The notes beneath the pieces are model-generated. The model had not been told where the DNA came from. It saw only the letters and a list, made by a program, of their open reading frames with translations, and did no database searches. From Leptolyngbyaceae cyanobacterium JSC-12 (lineage in GTDB: Bacteria; Cyanobacteriota; Cyanobacteriia; Leptolyngbyales; Leptolyngbyaceae), in NCBI GenBank assembly GCA_000309945.1, contig CM001633.1, positions 2,638,292 through 2,702,291 on the forward strand: DNA of 64,000 nt. Reading direction: 5' to 3'. A program made the translations under genes and the position numbers. Shown piece by piece: positions 21,494 to 31,806 of this stretch (its first letter is position 1; the number at the start of each line of letters is the position of its first letter).

Positions 21494-24288
21494 TGCAGAC
21501 TTGAAACTTGAATGCGCTCCAATCCGTTTACCGTAATGTTAAGGCTGCGATGGAATCCCAGGACATTATGCAGTGTTGCAGAGCCGAACACATTGCGGGG
21601 ATTTTGAAAGTAATTGTCGTGGCGGTAAAGTGGTGGATTGTAGGCATACAGGTCGTAATCGAGGGTTGTTAAATGAGCAATCGCCTCCTTCTGAGAATTT
21701 GGGCGATCGCTAACCAAATACAGAATTGGATGGCAGCGCTGTAAAGTTTGTGTTGCACCTTTCAAGACCGACAGCAGCATTTCGCCCACATCCAGCTTCA
21801 AAAATCGACACTGGGGAATCGCAAAACTATCCAGCGTCGCCATCTGCACCTGTTCGCCCTGTATTCCTCCCACTGTGGCGTGAGTTGCTTGCCTCGTCAG
21901 ATCTGCAATAGGCACAAAGCCAAAAGCTTCACCCAGAGCAATCTGGTAAGTGTGCGTATTGGTAATGCTATTCAGAGCCAGATTTGCACAAAGCGTTTGA
22001 AAAATCATACGCTGCGGCTCTATGGCAAACACCTTTCCTTGCAACCCCACCGTCTTTGCCAGAACAACTGTATGTGCTCCAATATGGGCACCCACCTCCA
22101 CCACTGTATTGCCAAGCTGAAGCAGCGACTTAAACAAATTGACTTCTGCCTCGCACCACTCACCATACAAATCCAGCGATCGCCCCACCATTAAATCGCT
22201 GACATTGTGCAGGAAAAACCCATGACGGCACTGTTTGATCCGGTTGAAACCTGTAAGGGGGAGGGAGGGAGATAGGGAAGCTGGCAAGGATGGAGAAAGC
22301 GGATGGGGGATGGGGGATGGGGAAGATGAAATTGGAGATTGATAATTGGAGATGAATGATTGATGCATCTGTGATTGCCCTGATCTGGAATCTAAAATCG
22401 GCAATCTAGAATCCTCCTGACTCCTTCCCGCAACTTTATCGGCTAATGCCTGCTTGACTCGTGCAAAGACCTCTGCCCATTCACCGGGTTTGTTTTGTCG
22501 AAATAGTCGCATGGTGGGATACCAGGGGCTATCATCCCGGTTTGTTAGCCAGCGCCAATCGGGGACATGTGCCAGCAATAACCAGGTAGGTTTGCCCAAC
22601 GCCCCAGCAAGATGGGCAACTGCAGTATCGACGGTAATAACAAGATCGAGTTGGGTGATCGCCGCAGCAGTATCCGCAAAATCAGTCAGTTGATCTTGCA
22701 CATCTTGGAGCCGTTCTCGTCCTTGCAGCAGCGCACGATCGGCTTCTGGAGCTTCTTTTTGCAAGCTGTAAAGGGCAATTTCAGGTATTTCTAGCAATGA
22801 CAAAAAATTTTTAACGGAGCAGGAGCGTTTACCAGAGGTAGAGTTATTGGGGTTGGTTGCCCAAACAAAACCAATTTTGCAGCGAACGTTGGGAAAGGAT
22901 TGAAGTTGAATGGTGGTATCGGTTGGTGGGAAGACGTAGGGAACGGTTGCTGGAATAGTTTCCAGAGTGGTGCCTAGGATGTAGGGGAGTTCCAGCAACG
23001 GGCTGTGGACATGGGTTTCTACGTTGTCCTTGTCGCGATCGGCGCAGTGAGATACCCCTGGAATGGTGGAAAGTAATCGAACGAGTGGTTTTTGGCAGGC
23101 AATGACCACTTTGCCACCCCGTTGCGCGACTAGTGTGGCGTAGCGAGCAAACTGGATGGTGTCCCCAAACCCCTGCTCTGCAGTGAGGAGAATGATTTTG
23201 CCCGTGAGGTCTTCGCCTTTCCAGAGGGCATGGGTGTAGCGCAGATCTGGGCATTGTTTGGTATGCCAGCGCCAATGGTATTCGGCAAATCCCCGCCGAA
23301 ACTCACCCACTTGCAGCAAGATAATCCCCAGGTTGAGGTGAGCATCGGCAAAATCGGGACGGTGCTGGATGGCGGCTTCGTAGCAGGCAATCGCTTCCTC
23401 AAACCGTCCCAGATCAACCAATACGCAGCCATAAGTGTTGTGAGCATCGGCATTGGTGGGCTGGAGGCGAATCGATTCTCGACAATAGGCGATCGCCTGG
23501 TCATAATTCCCCAACTCGCGCATGGTGTTGCCCAGGTTGATGTAGGCGTTGGCGTAGTCGGGACGGAGGGAGATGGCGGTTTGAAAATGGGTGGCGGCTT
23601 CTTCCAGCTTTTGTTGCTGTTTTAAGGCAATACCCAGGTTGTCATGAGCGCTAACATAGTTGGGCAACGTTGCGATCGCCTGACGGTATTGCTCAATTGC
23701 CTCATCGATTTTGCCCTGTTGATATAATGCCACCCCCAAGCTATTACGGGCACTGGCATGATTCGGTTCTAGCGCTATTGCTTTTTGATAATGCGTGATT
23801 GCTTCGTCGGCTTTCCCCTGGCGATACAGTGCCATCCCTAAGTTGTGGTGGGCATTGGCATATTCCGGCATCAGGGCAACTGCTTGCTGATAGTAAGTGA
23901 TTGCCTCATCGACCTGATTATTCTCGTATAGCGCGATCGCTAGGTTGTAGTGCGCTTTGGCGTTTTGCGGCATTAATTCCACAGACTTGCGATGATGGGC
24001 GATCGCTTCATCAAATCGGCGTAGTTTCAGCCACACAGATCCCAAATTGCCGTGCGCCTCTGCCGAGTTAGGCTGGAGTTGCAGCACTTTTTGATAATGC
24101 GCGATTGCTTCCATGGGTCTGCCCTGCTGATCGGTCACCAGCGCCAGCCAAAACCACGCCTCAATATGCTCCGGATCATCCTCTACCACCTGCCGATAGG
24201 CTGTTTCGGCATCCGGTAAATTGCCCGCCTGGTAGTGTTGTTGTGCTAGAGAAAGCTGCGCTGCGATCGCCATCGCTATGGTTGCCAT
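21487..24288 (-). CDS. TPR / glycosyltransferase-like / FkbM methyltransferase fusion
   Basis: A 933-residue multidomain protein. Ten 34-residue TPRs cover residues about 6-345 (for example AKAHYNLAIALYENNQVDEA). A glycosyltransferase-like domain of the TPR-linked type follows (KIILLTAEQGFGDTIQFARY to about 600; DLVITVDTAVAHLAGALGKP is its typical end). Residues about 622-678 are a low-complexity Ser/Pro/Leu linker. The C-terminus is an FkbM-type SAM methyltransferase (NTVVEVGAHIGAHTVVLAKT, VFAIEPQ, FLKLDVG). Likely role: modification of a glycan or glycoprotein, by inference from families. The linker DNA is G-rich on the + strand and looks like intergenic sequence, which suggests that two genes became joined. 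The start is ATG 24288; no neighbour shares its function. Confidence 0.85.
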   Translation of the reverse strand: MATIAMAIAAQLSLAQQHYQAGNLPDAETAYRQVVEDDPEHIEAWFWLALVTDQQGRPMEAIAHYQKVLQLQPNSAEAHGNLGSVWLKLRRFDEAIAHHRKSVELMPQNAKAHYNLAIALYENNQVDEAITYYQQAVALMPEYANAHHNLGMALYRQGKADEAITHYQKAIALEPNHASARNSLGVALYQQGKIDEAIEQYRQAIATLPNYVSAHDNLGIALKQQQKLEEAATHFQTAISLRPDYANAYINLGNTMRELGNYDQAIAYCRESIRLQPTNADAHNTYGCVLVDLGRFEEAIACYEAAIQHRPDFADAHLNLGIILLQVGEFRRGFAEYHWRWHTKQCPDLRYTHALWKGEDLTGKIILLTAEQGFGDTIQFARYATLVAQRGGKVVIACQKPLVRLLSTIPGVSHCADRDKDNVETHVHSPLLELPYILGTTLETIPATVPYVFPPTDTTIQLQSFPNVRCKIGFVWATNPNNSTSGKRSCSVKNFLSLLEIPEIALYSLQKEAPEADRALLQGRERLQDVQDQLTDFADTAAAITQLDLVITVDTAVAHLAGALGKPTWLLLAHVPDWRWLTNRDDSPWYPTMRLFRQNKPGEWAEVFARVKQALADKVAGRSQEDSRLPILDSRSGQSQMHQSFISNYQSPISSSPSPIPHPLSPSLPASLSPSLPLTGFNRIKQCRHGFFLHNVSDLMVGRSLDLYGEWCEAEVNLFKSLLQLGNTVVEVGAHIGAHTVVLAKTVGLQGKVFAIEPQRMIFQTLCANLALNSITNTHTYQIALGEAFGFVPIADLTRQATHATVGGIQGEQVQMATLDSFAIPQCRFLKLDVGEMLLSVLKGATQTLQRCHPILYLVSDRPNSQKEAIAHLTTLDYDLYAYNPPLYRHDNYFQNPRNVFGSATLHNVLGFHRSLNITVNGLERIQVSSLQI

Positions 24289-24418
24289 TACTCAAAAAGC
24301 CAATCAATCATCCTTGAATTTTAGAGGTTTCTGTCTGAAACGATAACGATGGTCAGTCAGCTTAAGACAAGCATTGTTAGCTTCCTATTGAGGAGGCTGA
24401 CTGACAGCCGTCATCTTA

Positions 24419-25264
24419 TCAACGATGGTAACGACTATAGTATTCCAACGTTGGAAAGAAGAGTTGCAAGTAAAAAGTGATGATTCCGTTTCCCCAAATG
24501 GCGGCAATGAACCCTCCTAAGGCAAGAAAGGGGCCAAATGGGAATGGTTGGCGACGATTGAGCAAACCCAGGGCGATCGCGGTTCCTCCAGCAAAAGCCC
24601 CCATTGCACAGGCAAGAAACCCCGCCAGCAACAACAACTTCCAGCCAATCCAGGCACCCATCATGGCAGAGAGTTTAGCATCCCCGCCGCCCATTGCTGC
24701 CTGTCCTAAAGCAACTGTCCCAACAATGGCGATCGCATCCACCAGCCAAATGCCCAACACGGCTCCCAAAACGCCGTCCATCAGTTGTTGAATGCTGCCT
24801 GCCAGAGAAGCCGTTGCCGATAACCCAAGCAATGCTTGAAACCCCAACCCCGCCACTAAACCCGATTGAGTCAGGGAGTTAGGTAATGTCATTGTGTCTA
24901 TATCAATCAGCGCCAGCGCCAGCAACCAGCTAAAGAACGTCCAGTACCCAACCGTTTCCCAGGACACTCCAAACAGAGCAAAAATCAGAACAAAAACGAT
25001 ACCCGAACCCGCTTCAAGTAGGGGATAGCGAACCGGGATAGGAGTACGGCAAGCAGAACATCGCCCCTTCAACCACAACCATCCCAACACTGGAATATTT
25101 TCGTTCAACGTCAACGGATGCCCACACTTAGGACAACGGGACGACGGATGCACAATCGACAATCCCGCAGGTACCCGATGAACAACAACACTTAAGAAAC
25201 TGCCAATTGATGCACCTAACCAAAGAATCAGAAGGTAGATAAGCAGCGTCAGGAGAATATTCAT
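24419..25264 (-). CDS. pilD: Prepilin peptidase / N-methyltransferase PilD
   Basis: Cleaves and N-methylates type IV prepilins at the inner membrane; needed for pili, motility and DNA uptake. At 281 residues it has the normal length. The cytoplasmic zinc-binding loop has Cys44, Cys47, Cys69 and Cys72. The catalytic aspartates are in LIDIDTMTLPN (Asp120/Asp122 region) and GGGDAKLSAM (Asp194). About seven hydrophobic segments are visible. The gene starts at ATG 25264 and stands alone, with low-complexity intergenic DNA upstream; no other pilus gene is in the window. Confidence 0.95.
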   Translation of the reverse strand: MNILLTLLIYLLILWLGASIGSFLSVVVHRVPAGLSIVHPSSRCPKCGHPLTLNENIPVLGWLWLKGRCSACRTPIPVRYPLLEAGSGIVFVLIFALFGVSWETVGYWTFFSWLLALALIDIDTMTLPNSLTQSGLVAGLGFQALLGLSATASLAGSIQQLMDGVLGAVLGIWLVDAIAIVGTVALGQAAMGGGDAKLSAMMGAWIGWKLLLLAGFLACAMGAFAGGTAIALGLLNRRQPFPFGPFLALGGFIAAIWGNGIITFYLQLFFPTLEYYSRYHR

Positions 25265-25467
25265 AGACAGTGAGAAGTCAGGAGAGGTAGAGAAGGGGGG
25301 TGAGTAATTAGTAATTGGAGATTGTAATGACTAAAGATTGGTGTTCATCTGAATCCTTCCAATCTGAAATAGTCTTCCAATTTGGAATATCTACAATCTG
25401 TACTCTCAAATTCTTCTGACTTCTAGCTCTTCTTCCAGTCTTCAGCGCTTCAAAGCCTGATCCTTGA

Positions 25468-25746
25468 CTAAGAATACAAATCGGATTCAATCTGGCTAAA
25501 AGGAACAAAGCACTCTTGCGGCAGGAGAATGGGTTTGCCAGAAAAAATCAGCTTGCCGCGATGGGTAAAACGGTTAATGGCAACTCCTAATGGACGCTGG
25601 ATTAATTCGGGGTGTACTTCATAGTAGGTGGTGTAAATCATGCGGGCTGAACGGATCAAGCCAGGATCCAGCAGCACATCAAAGTCTGAATCTTCTACAA
25701 CTGGCTTTGGTGGATGCTTGGGTTGCTTTTGAGAAACGTATGCCAC
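25468..25746 (-). CDS. Small conserved cyanobacterial protein of unknown function
   Basis: A 92-residue protein starting at GTG 25746. The N-terminus is Lys/Pro-rich (QKQPKHPPKPVVED) and is followed by a compact alpha/beta part (LLDPGLIRSARMIYTTYYEV, RPLGVAINRFTHRGKLIF). There is no signal peptide or membrane segment. I do not recognise a named domain. Codon structure and amino-acid composition look like a real protein. It lies between leuB and pilD on the same strand, with 84 and 203 bp gaps, so co-transcription with leuB is possible but not shown. Confidence 0.65.
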   Translation of the reverse strand: MAYVSQKQPKHPPKPVVEDSDFDVLLDPGLIRSARMIYTTYYEVHPELIQRPLGVAINRFTHRGKLIFSGKPILLPQECFVPFSQIESDLYS

Positions 25747-25829
25747 GGTCTACCCCTCTTGGTTTTGGTCGAGTTTAGTATAACCGTCAAATTCCGGCAA
25801 GGATCGATCAATTAATTTAAGCTTGTAAT

Positions 25830-26921
25830 TTAAGCTTGTGAACTACTCAACGTTTGAATCAAGGCTTCTCCCATCCCCTTGCAGCCAACGGCAGTCATCC
25901 CTTCGGACATGATATCGCCAGTGCGCTTACCGTCATCCAATACTTTGAGCACAGCTTGTTCAATGCGATCGCTGGCAGCAGGTTGGTTCAGCCCATACTT
26001 CAGCATCATGGCGGCACTAAGGACTTGAGCGATCGGGTTCGCTTTATCCTGCCCAGCAATATCTGGTGCAGAGCCATGCACGGGTTCAAACAAGCCTGGT
26101 CCAGAAGCGCTGAGACTGGCAGAGGGCAACATACCAATACTGCCTGTCAGCATGGCAGCTTCGTCGGAAAGAATATCGCCGAATAGATTACCCGTCACGA
26201 TCGTATCGAACTGGCGCGGGTTGCGGACGAGTTGCATGGCAGCATTGTCTACATACATATGAGACAGTTCGACATCAGGATACTCGGCAGATAGAGCAAT
26301 CATGCGATCGCGCCAGAGTTGCGACACATCGAGGACATTTGCCTTATCCACTGAACATAGTTTTTTATGACGTTTGCGCGCCGTTTCAAAGGCAACCCGC
26401 CCAATGCGGTCAATTTCCGATTCAGTATAAGCCATGGTGTTTACCCCTCGCTTTTCGCCCGACTCAGTGGCAAAAATGCCTTTCGGTTGTCCAAAGTAGA
26501 TGCCTCCAGTTAACTCGCGGACAACCATAATATCTACGCCTTCTACAACCTCTCGCTTCAGACTGGAAGCATCGATCAATTGGGGCAAAATTTTGGCGGG
26601 GCGCAGATTGGCAAATAAACCCATTGCGGATCTTAGTCCTAATAAGCCTGTTTCAGGACGAAGATGGCGTGGCAAGTTGTCATACTTATAATCACCGATC
26701 GCAGCGAGTAATACTGCATCACTGGCTTTGCAGATTTCCACAGTTTCTGCGGGGAGTGGTTCACCCTTTGCCTCGATCGCTACACCGCCCATCAGCGCTT
26801 CTTGAAACTCAAAATTTAGATCAAACTGCTGCCCTACAACTTTCAGTACTTCCACAGCAACTGCCATAATCTCGGGTCCAATGCCGTCACCAGAAAGTAG
26901 CGTTATTCGATACTGGGTCAT
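25830..26921 (-). CDS. leuB: 3-isopropylmalate dehydrogenase
   Basis: Oxidatively decarboxylates 3-isopropylmalate with NAD+ in leucine synthesis. At 363 residues it has the normal length. Family signatures: [20 protein letters not shown] at the start, [50 protein letters not shown], and the metal/NAD region [20 protein letters not shown] with [18 protein letters not shown]. Start ATG 26921. The other leucine genes are not in the window, as usual in cyanobacteria where they are dispersed. Confidence 0.97.
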   Translation of the reverse strand: MTQYRITLLSGDGIGPEIMAVAVEVLKVVGQQFDLNFEFQEALMGGVAIEAKGEPLPAETVEICKASDAVLLAAIGDYKYDNLPRHLRPETGLLGLRSAMGLFANLRPAKILPQLIDASSLKREVVEGVDIMVVRELTGGIYFGQPKGIFATESGEKRGVNTMAYTESEIDRIGRVAFETARKRHKKLCSVDKANVLDVSQLWRDRMIALSAEYPDVELSHMYVDNAAMQLVRNPRQFDTIVTGNLFGDILSDEAAMLTGSIGMLPSASLSASGPGLFEPVHGSAPDIAGQDKANPIAQVLSAAMMLKYGLNQPAASDRIEQAVLKVLDDGKRTGDIMSEGMTAVGCKGMGEALIQTLSSSQA

Positions 26922-26959
26922 AGAGCGATCGCAGGTATAAACATCTCACAGGCAATCCA

Positions 26960-27592
26960 TCATAAGCCAAGACGGGACACCGTAAAAGCTGCCCCCAACC
27001 CGCAAATCGTGAAGCCAGCATAGCGCAATGATTGGGGTGTGCGGTCTACTAAATTTGCTGCCACTCGACCGACTTTTGCAGCTAGCAAGGCGATTCCTAG
27101 CTGAATTGCCGTAAAGCCCAGCAGGTAAGACACGAGGGGAGTCATTTCTGCCCCAACAATCGCTTCCCCATAAGCATATCCATGAAAAATTCCAGCGATC
27201 GCGCCCAATCCAATCATCCCTGCCAGATTGGGGCTTTGGGGAAGTGCCAGCAGGATGCCAAATCCCAGTACTGATGAGGCAATCAAGAACTCAGACGCAG
27301 GCAAATCCACACCCATGAGATGTAATCCAGTGCCGCCCAATGCTGCTAGCACAAATGCGATCGGAATCCAGATCCCCTGCCGCTTCGTAACTGCCAGCAA
27401 TCCCGCTGCCACCACAAACGTCAAATGATCAATGCCAATAACCGGATGTGCCAACCCAGACAAAAAACCTTCTGAGAAGTTTGCTGGAATTTGCCCACCC
27501 ATCGCATGGTGCGCGCTAGCAGGGGTGGCTAGCAGCATGGCGGCAAGTCCTGCCAAACCAACTCTCAACTGCAATGACGATGATTTCAACAT
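26960..27592 (-). CDS. hupE: HupE/UreJ family membrane protein
   Basis: A 210-residue integral membrane protein; HupE/UreJ proteins are linked to nickel or cobalt uptake for hydrogenase and urease. The start is ATG 27592, with GAGG 6 bases upstream, rather than a TTG 24 bases earlier. An N-terminal signal peptide ends in TPASAHH, giving a histidine at the mature N-terminus as in the family, and the HP-x-x-G-x-D-H motif is present in LAHPVIGIDHLTFVVAAG. Six hydrophobic segments follow. No hydrogenase or urease gene is nearby, so the metal is a family-based guess. Confidence 0.88.
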   Translation of the reverse strand: MLKSSSLQLRVGLAGLAAMLLATPASAHHAMGGQIPANFSEGFLSGLAHPVIGIDHLTFVVAAGLLAVTKRQGIWIPIAFVLAALGGTGLHLMGVDLPASEFLIASSVLGFGILLALPQSPNLAGMIGLGAIAGIFHGYAYGEAIVGAEMTPLVSYLLGFTAIQLGIALLAAKVGRVAANLVDRTPQSLRYAGFTICGLGAAFTVSRLGL

Positions 27593-27750
27593 AACTGACC
27601 TCGCAGAGACGCTCAACGCCTATCCAGGCTACCGCAGTTTGCGATCGCCACTCACTTTTTAACTAGCAAGTAACTAGCAAGGTGCGAAATACTGGATAGA
27701 GTAGCACTACGCCGCGGGCAGTTGAATTTGAGCAGAACTGTAACCCTGTC

Positions 27751-28734
27751 TTATTCGGGGTTGGGCTGGAATGGAGTCACCTTGCCACCAAGGTTTTCGG
27801 TAATGGCTGTAGTGTTTGCCACCATCATTTTGATGTAGCTGTCGCCATTGCTGCCAGGTGCGCCGATCGAGTCTGAATAGAGCTTTTGGGACGCGAGTTT
27901 AACGCCTGCTGTATTGGCAACGGTTTCAATCAGCGTTGGGTTAATTGTGGTTTCTGCAAAGATTGCAGGCGTTCTAGTGGCTTTAATTGCTTCTACCAGT
28001 CGCCTCACCGTTTGGGCACTGGGTTGTTCTTCTGTGCTAATGCCGATCAGAGTTCCGGCAACCTTTAAGCCATAGGCATTGGCATAGTATTGAAATGCAT
28101 CATGGGTTGTCACCAATTGGCGTTGATTGGCAGGGATAGTTTGAATCTGTTGCTTGATCCATTGATCGAGTTGCTTCAGTTCAGTCGTGAGTTTGGCAGC
28201 GTTTTGAGTGAAGGTGGCTGTGTCTTCTGGTGATAGTTCAATTAGTTCATCACGGATACGGTTCACGATCGCGATCGCATTTTTCACATCACCCCACACA
28301 TGGGGATCAGGTACTCTGCCTTTCCCCTCCTTATTCATCTGCAAGGACTGAACGACTTCTCCAACAGCGACCTGTTTAGCATTTTTGCCGCTCGATTTCA
28401 TCAATCGAATTAATCCTGGCTCCAGATTATAGCCGTTGTACAAAATCAGCCTGGCTTCTTCAAAGGCGCGAGTATCTTGGGGCGTTGGTTCGTATACGTG
28501 GGGATCGGCTCCTGGCTGCAAGATGCTAATGTGCTCAATCTCGTTACCTCCCACCTCCTGGCTCCAATCGGCAATGATCGTGCTGGTGGAAACGACTTTT
28601 GGATTATTGGAATTTGTCCCTACTGCTTCGGGCTGGGTTGAATTGGGTTGTGTGCACCCTAGCAACCCAGTTGCCAGCAAGCATCCCACTATGATCCACT
28701 GAAGATAAGTTCGAGATTGATCAATCATCTGCAT
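27751..28734 (-). CDS. Metal ABC transporter substrate-binding lipoprotein (Mn/Zn type)
   Basis: A 327-residue periplasmic binding protein of the cluster A-1 family (MntC/ZnuA type) for Mn2+ or Zn2+. A lipoprotein signal ends at Cys27 (ATGLLGCTQ). Metal ligands are in PGADPHVYEPTPQD and VPDPHVWGDV (His), LVTTHDAFQYYANAYGL, and a conserved acidic residue in LYSDSIGAPG. There is no long His-rich loop, which favours a manganese (MntC-like) over a ZnuA role, but this is inference. The ATPase and permease genes normally next to it are missing; the neighbour on the other side is a sugar-type permease in divergent orientation. Confidence 0.88.
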   Translation of the reverse strand: MQMIDQSRTYLQWIIVGCLLATGLLGCTQPNSTQPEAVGTNSNNPKVVSTSTIIADWSQEVGGNEIEHISILQPGADPHVYEPTPQDTRAFEEARLILYNGYNLEPGLIRLMKSSGKNAKQVAVGEVVQSLQMNKEGKGRVPDPHVWGDVKNAIAIVNRIRDELIELSPEDTATFTQNAAKLTTELKQLDQWIKQQIQTIPANQRQLVTTHDAFQYYANAYGLKVAGTLIGISTEEQPSAQTVRRLVEAIKATRTPAIFAETTINPTLIETVANTAGVKLASQKLYSDSIGAPGSNGDSYIKMMVANTTAITENLGGKVTPFQPNPE

Positions 28735-28889
28735 TGCAGCTTTTACAAGAAACTCTCAGGGTTTTGATTCTACTAGACGAGAATTCTTCAATTCCACATG
28801 TCATAAAGCGGATCTAGCGAGAAGATGGTTTTGTAGTAAGTTTGTCTGACTCTTTGAAAGAGTTAATTTATCTACGGAGATTTTCATTC

Positions 28890-29732
28890 GTGTCTATGCA
28901 AACCAACCACTCGACTGTCTGGCGAAACCTCTGGATGTATACCCTGCTGGCAGCGATCGCCATTGTCATGCTAATTCCCCTAGTCTGGCTGGTTGGAACG
29001 TCGCTGAAATCTCCCACAGAAGATATTTTTCAGTTTCCACCGCGCTTATTCCCAGAACAACTGACCTTACAAAACTTTGTCACTGTTTGGGAAAGCCATC
29101 CTTTTGGACGCTATCTCATCAACAGCACAATCGTTGCCGTGCTGACGGTGCTCCTCAACCTGTTGTTTTGTTCCTTGGCAGCCTATCCCTTGGCACGATT
29201 GGAGTTTCGAGGGCGAGAGGTAATTTTTACCGCGATCGTCGCTACGATTATGATTCCATTTCAAATTGTGATGATTCCGTTGTATGTGTTAGCTGTACAA
29301 CTAGGGTTGCGAAACACTTATCTAGGCGTGATTTTCCCCACAATCGCCTCTGCCTTCGGGATTTTTCTACTACGACAAGCCTTTCGAGGTGTTCCTAAAG
29401 AGTTGGAAGAAGCTGCCCGGATAGATGGCTGTTCGGAATTGGGCATCTGGTGGTACGTAATGCTGCCCTCAATTCGCCCAGCCCTACTAACGCTAGCAAT
29501 TTTTGTCTTTATTGGTGCCTGGAGTGATTTCTTATGGCCCCTAATTGTGCTTGACCGCCCAGAATACTATACTTTGCCGCTTGGAGTCGCAGCCCTTGCC
29601 GGAACTTTCTCCCTCGATTGGCGCTTAATAGCTGCGGGTTCTGTTATCTCTATCTTGCCCATCCTGGTGTTCTTTATTGTGATGCAGCGCTACATTGTGC
29701 CCAGCGAAGCCGGAAGCGGAGTCAAAGGGTGA
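28890..29732 (+). CDS. Carbohydrate ABC transporter permease (MalG family)
   Basis: About 280 residues; one of the two membrane subunits of a sugar importer of the MalFG type. GTG 28890 is preferred, with GGAG 10 bases upstream; ATG 28896 is an alternative, and an upstream in-frame TTG at 28842 is less likely. Six hydrophobic segments are seen. The EAA loop that contacts the ATPase is clear: EELEEAARIDGCSELGIWW type (seen as KELEEAARIDGCSELGIWWY). It stands alone, without MalF-type permease, binding protein or ATPase; a MalK-type ATPase gene lies at 62964 in this window. Confidence 0.9.
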   Translation: MSMQTNHSTVWRNLWMYTLLAAIAIVMLIPLVWLVGTSLKSPTEDIFQFPPRLFPEQLTLQNFVTVWESHPFGRYLINSTIVAVLTVLLNLLFCSLAAYPLARLEFRGREVIFTAIVATIMIPFQIVMIPLYVLAVQLGLRNTYLGVIFPTIASAFGIFLLRQAFRGVPKELEEAARIDGCSELGIWWYVMLPSIRPALLTLAIFVFIGAWSDFLWPLIVLDRPEYYTLPLGVAALAGTFSLDWRLIAAGSVISILPILVFFIVMQRYIVPSEAGSGVKG

Positions 29733-29793
29733 AAACTGACTCCCGTCTTCACATCTTGTTACACTGAGTGCGACCCTATCCCGCAACAATCCT

Positions 29794-31578
<1,785 letters not shown>

Positions 31579-31806
31579 TCAGATCATCAGCATCAGTAAA
31601 GCTTGATCGATAAGGCATTGGTAAAACTCAATACTGTTGTAAATACGATTCTTTGAATTAGATCTGTTTCCTAGAACACTGCATTGTATACTTACATTAA
31701 TCTTGTCATGTAAACTCGTAAAATCCAGCGATAAGCTGGAGTATTCGCCGTTAATTCCTTGACAAGAAGTTAGTTCCAAGTGAAGTCAGGTGTGAGTGAG
31801 ATTAAT

